Shown piece after piece: positions 1 to 6,264 of a DNA stretch of 6,317 bases. The DNA is from Bacteroidota bacterium (lineage in GTDB: Bacteria; Bacteroidota; Bacteroidia; Bacteroidales; FEN-979). Both the position numbers and the translations under genes were made by a program. Numbering within the stretch: position 1 is the first letter of the stretch; each line of letters begins with the position of its first letter. The notes beneath the pieces were generated by a model. It ran no database searches. It worked only from the letters and a program-made list of their open reading frames with translations, and was not told the origin of the DNA. The stretch spans positions 1-6,317 of the forward strand of contig JAPLDN010000041.1 of assembly GCA_026391755.1 (NCBI GenBank), written 5' to 3'.

Positions 1-992
1 TCGACACCTCTCTGGAACTCAGAAACGCAAGGGATGAACTGATCAACCTGAAGTTCTCACTGGAGGAAAAAAAGATCACTCTCGAACAATCCAAATACGA
101 ACCCCCGGCAACAATCCGCCAGGTTGAGATCGAACTCGATAAAGCTACACGGGCCCTCGACCAGGCTGAGAAGAATTATAAGCTGAGGTACCAGAAGGCA
201 GTTGCCAATATGCAGGAAGTCAATGCTTCCTATAGCCAGGCTAAACGGAAACTGGACGATATGCTGGAGGGTCTTAAACAGTTTACTGTAAAGGCTCCGA
301 AAGCCGGCATGGTGATTTACAAGAGGAACTGGGATGGCAGTAAACTTGGCGTTGGCGGCATGATCAATGCCTGGGACAACGTGGTTGCCGAATTGCCCAA
401 CCTTAAGGAAATGATATCGAAAACTTATGTGAACGAGATCGATATCAGTAAAGTCAAAGTGGGGCAAAAAGTAAAAATCGGCATCGACGCTTTCCCCGAA
501 AAGAAATTCACCGGGAAGGTGTTGGAAGTAGCCAATATCGGCGAACAACTCCAGAACAGTAATGCAAAGGTTTACGAGGTGAGGATCATTGTCAACGAGT
601 TTGACTCCATACTGAGGCCTGCAATGACAACAAAGAATACCATTGAAACGAGTATTGTTGACCATGTGCTTTTCACCCCTATTGAATCTATTTTCAATAC
701 CGACAGTGTCACTTTCGTATATAAAAAAGACGGCGGTTCCGTTTTACGCCAGCAGGTCATCGTTGGTGAAAGCAACGAAAATGAGATCGTGATAAGGGAA
801 GGACTTAAAGAGAATGAAGAGGTTATGCTTGTACCCCCCGAGAAATCCGACAAGGTAAAGCTGGTCCTCCTCGATAAAAAAATACTCGATAAATATAAGC
901 CGAAACAAAATAAACCCATCCCGCTGAAAAGCGACTCCTCAAAAAAGGTCCTTCCTGCCGGAGGCCCGGCTGTTATTATAAAGAACAAATAA
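1..992 (+). CDS. HlyD/MacA-type periplasmic adaptor of an efflux system (5' partial)
   Basis: Membrane-fusion (adaptor) protein that would bridge an inner-membrane ABC permease and an outer-membrane TolC channel in the periplasm. The frame is open from base 3 to the TAA at 990-992, giving 329 visible residues; the N-terminal anchor or signal and the first lipoyl half are outside the window. Visible residues about 1-90 are charged and heptad-like, as in the adaptor coiled-coil hairpin. About 94-108 (FTVKAPKAGMVIY) is the returning half of the lipoyl/barrel-sandwich domain. About 140-222 (VNEIDISKVKVGQKVKIGID, then FTGKVLEVANIG) is the beta-barrel domain, and about 222-290 the membrane-proximal domain (TPIESIF, VIVGESNENEIVIREGL). 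The last 40 or so residues form a Lys/Pro-rich tail that I cannot assign. The first ATG seen (210) lies inside the coiled coil and is not the real start. It is first of three closely spaced genes and presumably co-transcribed with the permease and TolC genes. The family call is firm; the exported substrate is unknown. Confidence 0.92.
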   Translation, partial: DTSLELRNARDELINLKFSLEEKKITLEQSKYEPPATIRQVEIELDKATRALDQAEKNYKLRYQKAVANMQEVNASYSQAKRKLDDMLEGLKQFTVKAPKAGMVIYKRNWDGSKLGVGGMINAWDNVVAELPNLKEMISKTYVNEIDISKVKVGQKVKIGIDAFPEKKFTGKVLEVANIGEQLQNSNAKVYEVRIIVNEFDSILRPAMTTKNTIETSIVDHVLFTPIESIFNTDSVTFVYKKDGGSVLRQQVIVGESNENEIVIREGLKENEEVMLVPPEKSDKVKLVLLDKKILDKYKPKQNKPIPLKSDSSKKVLPAGGPAVIIKNK

Positions 993-999
993 GAAAGCC

Positions 1000-2373
1000 G
1001 TGTTCGAACGCTACCAGTATATCTTCAATATAGCACTTGAAGCGGTCTTTCTGAACAAGTTCCGCTCGATGCTTACGGCCCTTGGCATTATTTTTGGCGT
1101 TGCAGCTGTCATCGCGATGATGGCTATTGGCAATGGGGCCCAGAAAGAGATCCTCGACCAGATGAAACTGGTTGGCGTGAATAATATCATCATCACGCCA
1201 AAAATTGAAAAAAATAAGGGAAGTTCCAGCCAGAATAATGACCAAAGCAGCTCAAGCTCTTCTTCCGATAAAAACAAGGGGAAGTTCTCCCCGGGACTTT
1301 CATTGAAAGATGCCGAAAGTATCAGGGAAATGATCCCTACCGTACTAAGGGTCAGCCCTGTAGTCATTTATGAAGCCGACGTAATCAGGGAGGCTGTCAG
1401 GTACACCACGAAAATCAGCGGGGTAACGCCCGATTTCTTCGATCTTTTCAATATCGACCTTCAGCAGGGCGATATGTTCAATGCCGAACAACTTAAAGAA
1501 GGAAAAGCCGTCTGCATCATCGGTTCGACTATTCAGTCGAAGTTTTTCCCTAATGGAAGCTCAATTGGTCAGGAAATCAAATGTGGCAGGCTTTGGCTGA
1601 AAGTCATAGGAGTGCTGAGAAAAAAAGAAGTGAACCAGTCCACCATGGAGAACCTGGGTATTTCCGATTATAACAACTCTGTTTTTGCCCCTATACAAAC
1701 CCTTATGAGAAGGGTAAAAGACCGCACTATGGTCACCTCTGCCTCGCTTCATGGTTCATCAGGGTTTGAAGATTTCGGGGACGTGGCATTTTCTTTTAAC
1801 CGTGAAGGGGAAGAACTTGCAAAAAACCAGGTCGACAAAATCGTGGTCCAGGTGAAACAAAGCAGCCAGATCACTCCAACCACCGATCTGCTTAAAAGGA
1901 TGTTGTTGAGAAGGCACCAGAAACTTGAAGATTTTGAGATAAAAGTCCCCGAATTGCTCCTGAAGCAGGAACAGCGTACAAAAGACATCTTCAACATAGT
2001 CCTTGGATGTATAGCCGGCATCTCACTGCTGGTCGGAGGTATCGGGATCATGAACATCATGCTTGCTTCGGTCATGGAAAGGATAAAGGAAATCGGGATA
2101 CGGCGCGCAATAGGCGCGACAAAACGCGATATTGCCTTACAATTCCTTATGGAAGCAACCCTCCTCAGCATTACCGGCGGGCTCATCGGGATCATCCTCG
2201 GGATCATTTTCTCCAAATTGATCATGCAGTTTACAAGCATACTCACTATCATTTCTCCCATATCAATCATTATTTCCTTCGGGGTCTCAGCCTCGGTCGG
2301 GATAATTTTTGGCTATATGCCTGCGAAGCAGGCTTCAGCTGCAGATCCTGTAGAATCACTCCGTCACGAATAA
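1000..2373 (+). CDS. MacB/FtsX-type ABC transporter permease
   Basis: Inner-membrane permease of a MacB-type tripartite exporter, 457 residues. The layout is the family's. One N-terminal transmembrane helix (about 25-45, LTALGIIFGVAAVIAMMAIG) is followed by a large periplasmic domain (about 50-325). Three C-terminal helices follow (about 331-358, 384-408, 420-440). RIKEIGIRRAIGAT at 361-374 is the conserved cytoplasmic segment after helix 2 that contacts the ATPase, and the end PAKQASAADPVESLRHE is the typical C-terminus. No Walker A, Walker B or signature motif is present, so the ATPase is a separate protein, unlike E. coli MacB where it is fused at the N-terminus. The start is GTG at 1000: the frame has a stop at 979-981 and no other usual start before it, and the next ATG (1069) would cut into helix 1. 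No Shine-Dalgarno is seen, only A-rich AAGAAA. It starts 7 bases after the adaptor stop and ends 8 bases before the TolC start. A Ser-rich low-complexity stretch (about 75-89) lies early in the periplasmic domain. Confidence 0.93.
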   Translation: MFERYQYIFNIALEAVFLNKFRSMLTALGIIFGVAAVIAMMAIGNGAQKEILDQMKLVGVNNIIITPKIEKNKGSSSQNNDQSSSSSSSDKNKGKFSPGLSLKDAESIREMIPTVLRVSPVVIYEADVIREAVRYTTKISGVTPDFFDLFNIDLQQGDMFNAEQLKEGKAVCIIGSTIQSKFFPNGSSIGQEIKCGRLWLKVIGVLRKKEVNQSTMENLGISDYNNSVFAPIQTLMRRVKDRTMVTSASLHGSSGFEDFGDVAFSFNREGEELAKNQVDKIVVQVKQSSQITPTTDLLKRMLLRRHQKLEDFEIKVPELLLKQEQRTKDIFNIVLGCIAGISLLVGGIGIMNIMLASVMERIKEIGIRRAIGATKRDIALQFLMEATLLSITGGLIGIILGIIFSKLIMQFTSILTIISPISIIISFGVSASVGIIFGYMPAKQASAADPVESLRHE

Positions 2374-2381
2374 ACACCAGT

Positions 2382-3881
2382 ATGACTATGAAAGCCATGC
2401 TTTCCTTATTGCTGATATCGCTTCCCCTTAGTTTCCTGCACATGAATGAGGCAGACTCTCAAACTAACAGCCACCCTCTTACACTCCAGGAAGCACTTGA
2501 TATTGCCAAACTGCAAAGTGCCGACGCCCTGAACGCCAAACAGATCTTCAGGTCAAGTTTCTGGGAATACCGTACCTTCCGCGCAACCTACCTGCCTAAC
2601 CTGTATGTTGACGGTACTATCCCCGAAATCCAGAGCGCATTCCAGAAATATGTTTATCCCGACGGCACAGTAAGCTATGTGCATCAGCAAAATACAACTT
2701 ACACCGCCAACGCATACCTTAACCAGAAAATAGGCATAACAGGCGGCAATGTATTCCTGAAGAGCGGACTGCAACGACTGGATAACCGTACCGATTCATT
2801 AGTCACTTCCTATCTTTCAACCCCGATCAATATCGGTTATACACAACCATTATTCCAGTACAACCCCTACCGCTGGGATCGAAAGATCCAGCCGCTGAAA
2901 TTCGACCAGGCAAAAAAACGTTACCTCGAAGATATTGAGCAGCTATCGATGACCACTACAAACTATTTCTTCGGACTTCTTCAGGCACAAATCGATAAAA
3001 AGATCGCTACGACCAACCTGAAGAACTCCGACACGCTTTACCGGATAGCCAAAGGCAGGTACCAACTGGGGAAAATAGCAGAGAACGACCTGCTGCAGCT
3101 TGAATTGAATTATCTGAAAGCCCAGGCAGCAATTGACAACGCAAATCTTGCCGTTGACAACGCCATGTTCAGGTTGAAATCCTTCCTGCGCATCAAGGAT
3201 ACCGCCAGTATCAATCTTATCCCCCCGGCTGATATCAGCTTCTTCAGGATCGACCCGGTTAATGCGGTTCAGCAGGCTGTTCATAACACATCAAGCGCTC
3301 TTGATTTTCAAAGACGATTGCTGGAAGCAGCAAGGGATGTGAACAGGGCAAAGACTGAAGGCCGGTTTGATGCAAACCTCACAGCCATCTTCGGGCTTAC
3401 CCAGAGCGGACCCACAGTGCCTGATGCCTATTACAAACCCCTTGACCAGCAGCAGGTCGGACTGCAGTTCACGGTTCCTATTGTAGACTGGGGCGTGGCA
3501 AGGGGAAAGATCAAAATGGCACAGTCACAGCAGGAAATTGTAAAAAATTCAGTTGAACAGGAACTTATCGATTTCCAGAGGAATATCTACCTGAAAGTGG
3601 TTCAGTTCAACATGCAGGAACGCCAGCTGATGATAGCCGCCAAATCTGATACCGTTGCCAGCAAAAGCTATGACGTCACAAAGGGGAGATATCTTATAGG
3701 TAAAATAAACAGCATCCTCGACCTCAACAATGCCCAGATCGAAACCGACAACGCCCAGAAAAATTATTACAATGCACTTGAAACTTACTGGAGAAGTTAT
3801 TTCGAAATTCGTAAACTCACCCTCTTCGATTTCCGCAAGAGCGAACTCCTTCAGTTCAACATCAAGGATATAAAACTTTAG
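2382..3881 (+). CDS. TolC-type outer-membrane efflux protein
   Basis: Outer-membrane channel component, 499 residues, a normal length for the TolC/OEP family. An N-terminal signal peptide is seen (MTMKAMLSLLLISLPLSFL, probable cleavage near residue 26). It is followed by LTLQEALDIAKLQS (33-46), the usual family opening. The internal duplication of the family is visible: KGRYQLGKIAENDLLQLELN (224-243) and KGRYLIGKINSILDLNNAQ (434-452) are matching helices of the two halves. A third landmark is QVGLQFTVPIVDWG (358-371), a typical strand before the second helical hairpin. The helix at 251-262 carries a 7-residue echo (IDNANLAVDNA), with TTGACAACGC exactly repeated 21 bases apart (3133, 3154). 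The frame is open back to 2007 inside the permease gene, but that stretch reads as an out-of-frame shadow. ATG 2382, followed by the signal peptide, is chosen; ATG 2388 is an equally plausible start. It is last in the export operon. Confidence 0.93.
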   Translation: MTMKAMLSLLLISLPLSFLHMNEADSQTNSHPLTLQEALDIAKLQSADALNAKQIFRSSFWEYRTFRATYLPNLYVDGTIPEIQSAFQKYVYPDGTVSYVHQQNTTYTANAYLNQKIGITGGNVFLKSGLQRLDNRTDSLVTSYLSTPINIGYTQPLFQYNPYRWDRKIQPLKFDQAKKRYLEDIEQLSMTTTNYFFGLLQAQIDKKIATTNLKNSDTLYRIAKGRYQLGKIAENDLLQLELNYLKAQAAIDNANLAVDNAMFRLKSFLRIKDTASINLIPPADISFFRIDPVNAVQQAVHNTSSALDFQRRLLEAARDVNRAKTEGRFDANLTAIFGLTQSGPTVPDAYYKPLDQQQVGLQFTVPIVDWGVARGKIKMAQSQQEIVKNSVEQELIDFQRNIYLKVVQFNMQERQLMIAAKSDTVASKSYDVTKGRYLIGKINSILDLNNAQIETDNAQKNYYNALETYWRSYFEIRKLTLFDFRKSELLQFNIKDIKL

Positions 3882-3926
3882 TGACTGGTGACAGGCATCA
3901 CTCAACGATCCGTTAATCTGACATCT
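3881..3926. repeat. Degenerate short direct repeats after the TolC gene
   Basis: Just after the TolC stop the sequence is built of near-repeated words: GTGAC at 3881-3885 and again at 3888-3892, then CATCACTC and ACATCT. It runs directly into the palindromic repeat that follows. It contains no open frame that looks like a gene. It looks like a decayed intergenic repeat, but this stretch alone is weak evidence. Confidence 0.35.
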
Positions 3927-3968
3927 GATATCAGATATGAGATGTCAGATGTCGGATATCAGATGAAA
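3916..3968. repeat. Palindromic 14-base tandem repeat cluster
   Basis: Two overlapping structures are seen. First, ATCTGACATCT (3916-3926) is a perfect 11-bp inverted match to AGATGTCAGAT (3940-3950), with a 13-base loop; within it ATCTGATATCAGAT (3923-3936) is itself a perfect 14-base palindrome. Second, three consecutive 14-base units can be aligned: GATATCAGATATGA (3927-3940), GATGTCAGATGTCG (3941-3954) and GATATCAGATGAAA (3955-3968), sharing GAT(A/G)TCAGAT at the start. The cluster fills most of the gap between the export operon and the peroxiredoxin promoter. It could form a hairpin in RNA and so end or stabilise the operon transcript, but no run of T follows, so a classic intrinsic terminator is not supported. 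Confidence 0.75.
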
Positions 3969-3987
3969 ATTTAATCATTTATTAATA

Positions 3988-4512
3988 ATGTTTCTAAATA
4001 ATTGCCGTATCTTTGCGGCATTGAAACTTTGTCCTACCGAGATCCTGGCATTCCAGGAAAAGCTTGCCGACTTTGAGAAACGCAACGTGGCAGTTGTTGG
4101 TTGTTCAATCGACTCCAAGTTTTCGCATTGGGCATGGCTTAACACTGAAAAGAAGAACGGCGGGATCAAAGGCGTTAAGTTCCCTATCGTTTCAGACCTT
4201 TCCAAGACCATTTCGGCGAACTTTGACGTGCTTGCCGGTGAATATCTCTATACCGAAGACGGCAGCATGGAATTTGAAGGCGGACCGGTTGCTTACCGCG
4301 GTCTCTTCCTGATCGATAAACAGGGTATTGTCCGCCATCAGCTTGTTAACGACCTTCCCCTCGGACGCAGCGTCGATGAAGCGATTCGTATGGTTGATGC
4401 ATTACAGTTTTTCGAAGAAAATGGTGAAGTTTGCCCGGCCAACTGGCATAAAGGCGATGAAGGGATGACGGCCTCCTCGGAAGGTGTGGCAAGCTACCTC
4501 TCAAAACATTGA
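3988..4512 (+). CDS. Typical 2-Cys peroxiredoxin (Prx1/AhpC family), N-terminally truncated
   Basis: Thiol peroxidases of this family reduce hydrogen peroxide and organic peroxides in the cytoplasm through a peroxidatic and a resolving cysteine. From CPTEILAFQEKL (residue 15 on) the protein is a full-quality match to the family: CPTE with the peroxidatic Cys15, VVGCSIDSKFSHWAW (36-50), FPIVSDLSKTISANFDVLAGEY (65-86), YRGLFLIDKQGIVRHQLVNDLPLGR (103-127), resolving Cys149 in GEVCPANW, and a normal C-terminus. Everything before Cys15, normally some 45-50 residues, is missing. That region carries the first strands and the Pro and Thr of the active-site PxxxTxxC motif; here the residues before Cys are only MFLNNCRIFAALKL. 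The ATG at 3988 lies upstream of the promoter -7 element, so these residues are probably promoter read as protein. The only in-frame alternative before Cys is TTG at 4021. The product is likely inactive or unmade. The stop abuts that of the convergent PAP2 gene. Family sure; intactness doubtful. Confidence 0.8.
   Translation: MFLNNCRIFAALKLCPTEILAFQEKLADFEKRNVAVVGCSIDSKFSHWAWLNTEKKNGGIKGVKFPIVSDLSKTISANFDVLAGEYLYTEDGSMEFEGGPVAYRGLFLIDKQGIVRHQLVNDLPLGRSVDEAIRMVDALQFFEENGEVCPANWHKGDEGMTASSEGVASYLSKH
4003..4020 (+). promoter_or_regulatory. Bacteroidetes-type promoter core ahead of the truncated peroxiredoxin
   Basis: TATCTTTG at 4008-4015 fits the Bacteroidetes -7 element TAnnTTTG exactly. It is framed by a 5-bp inverted repeat, TGCCG (4003-4007) and CGGCA (4016-4020). 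An AT-rich stretch precedes it (3965-4002), as is common for these promoters, but no good TTG is found at the expected -33 distance. Transcription would begin around 4021-4025, which is downstream of the first ATG of the peroxiredoxin frame (3988). The match is direct; its activity is inferred. Confidence 0.6.
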
Positions 4513-5334
4513 TCACAGGCGGTAAACAAGCGTTAAGCCGGGTCCTGTAGGACTTGTCGGTAAAAGTTTTAACCTGACCGAATTCCGGAAAACGGTCTGG
4601 CCTATTGCCAATCCTATTGCTGTACCCATCACCACATCCGACATCCAGTGTTCATTATCATAGATCCTGGACAAGGCGGTGAGGGAAGCCAGTGAATAGC
4701 AAAGCACAGGGACCCAGACCGTTTTTTCATACGCGGATGCGATGACTGTTGCTACGGCGAAAACGGCAGCAGAATGGCCTGATGGAAAAGAAGTCAGCGT
4801 GATTGGCCCTATCGGCCCCTCCCAGTAATATGGGTCAGGAGTGTCACCCTGGATTGGTCTCTGGCGGTGGGTGATCTGTTTCAATATTTGTGCTGCAATT
4901 GCGGCATAAACAAAGGCTTCAACTCCTTTCAAAGCAGTCATCCTGGCTTTTTTATCATGCAAGGCAAAGCTTATCCCATACATGATCCCCATTGCCGGGA
5001 TAGTATACAAACCACTTCCCCATGGCTCAAGCACGTACTTGCTCACTGCATCCAGGAAGGCTGTTCGGTTTCTCTGCGCAAACTGCTGTATCACCAGATC
5101 CTGGGTTACAAGGCCTATGGTAAGTCCTGTTACACCGAATGCAATGGCCCACTGGGCCTGGTTCCACCTCACCGGCGCAATGACAATATCCCTGGCATCT
5201 GCAAGTCCCGACTTCACCAGCCGGAGATCGATCATTGAAGGGTTCTTATGCAAGGTATCCGGTACTTCCTGGGCATAAGATACCAGCATGGAAATAATCG
5301 CAAAAACTATAAGAAATGATCTTCCCGTGATCAT
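4513..5334 (-). CDS. PAP2-family membrane phosphatase
   Basis: Integral membrane phosphatase of the PAP2 (type 2 phosphatidic acid phosphatase) superfamily, 273 residues. Members act on lipid phosphates such as undecaprenyl pyrophosphate, phosphatidylglycerophosphate or lipid A phosphates; the substrate here cannot be told. All three catalytic motifs are present and in order: K152-x6-R159-P160 (KQITHRQRP), PSGH at 184-187, and S222-R223-x5-H229-x3-D233 (SRIYDNEHWMSD). Hydrophobic segments are seen at about 62-80, 109-125, 137-152, 187-201, 206-221 and 234-248. The N-terminus (FLIVFAIISMLVSYAQ, 7-22) looks like a signal peptide with a possible cut after SYA, or a first helix. The protein ends with a short tail (LLPTSPTGPGLTLVYRL) after the last helix. 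The start is ATG at 5334; no Shine-Dalgarno and no promoter core are seen in the 60-base gap to mazG, so it is probably transcribed with mazG. No functional link to mazG is evident beyond co-orientation. Confidence 0.92.
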   Translation of the reverse strand: MITGRSFLIVFAIISMLVSYAQEVPDTLHKNPSMIDLRLVKSGLADARDIVIAPVRWNQAQWAIAFGVTGLTIGLVTQDLVIQQFAQRNRTAFLDAVSKYVLEPWGSGLYTIPAMGIMYGISFALHDKKARMTALKGVEAFVYAAIAAQILKQITHRQRPIQGDTPDPYYWEGPIGPITLTSFPSGHSAAVFAVATVIASAYEKTVWVPVLCYSLASLTALSRIYDNEHWMSDVVMGTAIGLAIGQTVFRNSVRLKLLPTSPTGPGLTLVYRL

Positions 5335-5342
5335 AAGGGCGG

Positions 5343-5394
5343 TTAGGTTTCCTTGGCCTTGTTCTTACTTACATCCATATATATCGGGAAAATC
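5343..5394 (-). repeat. Diverged second copy of the mazG 3' end in the mazG/PAP2 gap
   Basis: On the + strand, 5350-5378 and 5414-5442 (inside mazG) match at 24 of 29 bases without gaps. Bases 1-15 (TCCTTGGCCTTGTTC) and the last 9 are identical; all five mismatches fall at positions 16-20. Read on the - strand, the intergenic copy gives ATG (5378) MDVSKNKAKET then TAA (5343-5345), beside MDVYWNKAKEM in mazG. Beyond the 29 bases the likeness goes on with a small gap (TCGGGAAAA against TCGGAAAG). The offset is 64 bases, so the copy is in a different frame from mazG. It looks like a decayed partial tandem duplication of the gene's end, not a gene. Confidence 0.65.
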
Positions 5395-6177
5395 TCACAA
5401 TGGTTGCTCCATCTCCTTGGCCTTGTTCCAGTATACATCCATTTCGGAAAGGCTCATTTCATGAAGTGATTTCCCCAGGCTTTTCGCGCTTTCTTCAAGA
5501 AACTGGAAACGGCGGATGAACTTTCGGTTTGTTCTTTCCAGTGCGTCTTCAGGATTCACCTCGATAAACCGGGCGTAATTGACCAGGGCAAAAAGCAGGT
5601 CACCCAGTTCATCTTCCTTTTTGGCTTGATTTGAATTATTCTGAACGTTTTCCCGCAGCTCCAGAATTTCTTCCTGGACTTTTTCCCAAACCTGCTCAGG
5701 TTTTTCCCAGTCAAACCCCACCCCGCTGGCCTTCTCCTGGATCCTGTATGCTTTGACTATTGCAGGCAGGGACTGGGGAACACCTGACAATACCGATTTA
5801 TTTCCTTTTTCTTTCAGTTTGATTTTTTCCCAGTTATCATGAACTTCCTTTGCATCCTTTACGATAACATCCCCGAAAATATGCGGGTGACGGTGAATCA
5901 GTTTCTCAATTATATTATTCAGAACATCGGTGATATCAAAAGCCCCGCTCTCTGATGCAATTTTCGAATAAAAAACCAGGTGCAGCATAAGGTCTCCCAA
6001 CTCCTTCTTGATGGATTCAAGGTCCATCTCAATAATTGAATCGGACAATTCGTAGGTTTCTTCAATGGTGAGATATCTCAGGCTTTCAAGTGTCTGCTTT
6101 TTATCCCAGGGGCATTTAGCCCTGAGTTCGTCCATAATTTCCAGTAATCGCCCAAAGGCGGCAAGTTTTTCCTGCAT
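5395..6177 (-). CDS. mazG: MazG nucleoside triphosphate pyrophosphohydrolase
   Basis: Cytoplasmic housecleaning enzyme that splits (d)NTPs to NMP and pyrophosphate; MazG also influences (p)ppGpp levels in E. coli. With the start at 6177 the protein is 260 residues, the usual size of full two-domain MazG. The N-terminal domain shows FGRLLEIMDELRAKCPWDKK (8-27), E39-E40-T-Y-E43, and E59-L-G-D62. The linker has HRHPHIFGD (96-103), then NWEKIKLKEK and SVLSGVPQSLPAIVKAYRIQEKA (128-150). The C-terminal domain shows VGFDW (153-157), E169-E170-I-L-E173, E190-L-G-D193 and TNRKFIRRF (216-224). The acidic metal-binding residues of both domains are intact. ATG 6177 is chosen because family members begin shortly before FGRL. 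The frame stays open upstream, with ATGs at 6204, 6237 and 6303. The 6237 start would sit at the probable promoter as a leaderless start; the 6303 start overlaps the divergent gene and is unlikely. PAP2 follows 60 bases downstream. Confidence 0.93.
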   Translation of the reverse strand: MQEKLAAFGRLLEIMDELRAKCPWDKKQTLESLRYLTIEETYELSDSIIEMDLESIKKELGDLMLHLVFYSKIASESGAFDITDVLNNIIEKLIHRHPHIFGDVIVKDAKEVHDNWEKIKLKEKGNKSVLSGVPQSLPAIVKAYRIQEKASGVGFDWEKPEQVWEKVQEEILELRENVQNNSNQAKKEDELGDLLFALVNYARFIEVNPEDALERTNRKFIRRFQFLEESAKSLGKSLHEMSLSEMDVYWNKAKEMEQPL

Positions 6178-6191
6178 TCTTGGTCTTTTGG

Positions 6192-6199
6192 CAAAAATA
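6192..6199 (-). promoter_or_regulatory. Possible -7 element close to the mazG start
   Basis: On the - strand these bases read TATTTTTG, an exact fit to TAnnTTTG, 14 bases ahead of the chosen mazG ATG. Transcription from it would leave a leader of only about 8 bases. No clear TTG is seen at the -33 distance. It competes with the element at 6245-6252 as the mazG promoter; chance matches to this short motif in AT-rich DNA are common. Confidence 0.3.
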
Positions 6200-6236
6200 A
6201 GCATTTCAGCAATAGCGGCTGAACTCCAATGTTCCA

Positions 6237-6252
6237 TAATTTTGCAAAGACA
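6237..6252. promoter_or_regulatory. Abutting divergent -7 elements between mazG and the + strand frame
   Basis: On the + strand, 6237-6244 reads TAATTTTG, an exact TAnnTTTG, with the divergent ATG 20 bases after it at 6265. On the - strand, 6245-6252 reads TGTCTTTG, one base off the consensus, and would serve mazG with a leader of about 60 bases to the ATG at 6177. The two elements touch end to end around the palindrome TTTGCAAA (6241-6248). No convincing -33 TTG is seen on either strand. The motif matches are direct; promoter use is inferred. Confidence 0.45.
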
Positions 6253-6264
6253 CAAATAACTATA

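Noticed and set aside
57..665. 202-codon open frame on the - strand opposite the adaptor gene
   Set aside because: It is fully antisense to a clear HlyD-family coding region; its composition follows the sense codons and it shows no family motif.
1749..2270. 173-codon - strand frame rich in Met, Ile and Ser, opposite the permease
   Set aside because: Shadow of the conserved transmembrane part of the permease; no start context and no recognisable domain.
2007..2381. Long in-frame extension upstream of the TolC gene, open back to an ATG at 2007
   Set aside because: It lies wholly inside the permease gene in another frame, reads as a His/Arg-rich sequence unlike any TolC, and the signal peptide begins at 2382.
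3881..3970. CRISPR-like array
   Set aside because: The units are only 14 bases, adjacent without spacers, and degenerate; there are no cas genes nearby.
3916..3990. Intrinsic terminator for the export operon
   Set aside because: The inverted repeat is AT-rich with a 13-base loop and no T run follows on the + strand, so it is described as a repeat instead.
5343..5378. Small - strand gene encoding MDVSKNKAKET
   Set aside because: Its likeness to the end of mazG explains it as a partial duplication; there is no ribosome-binding context.
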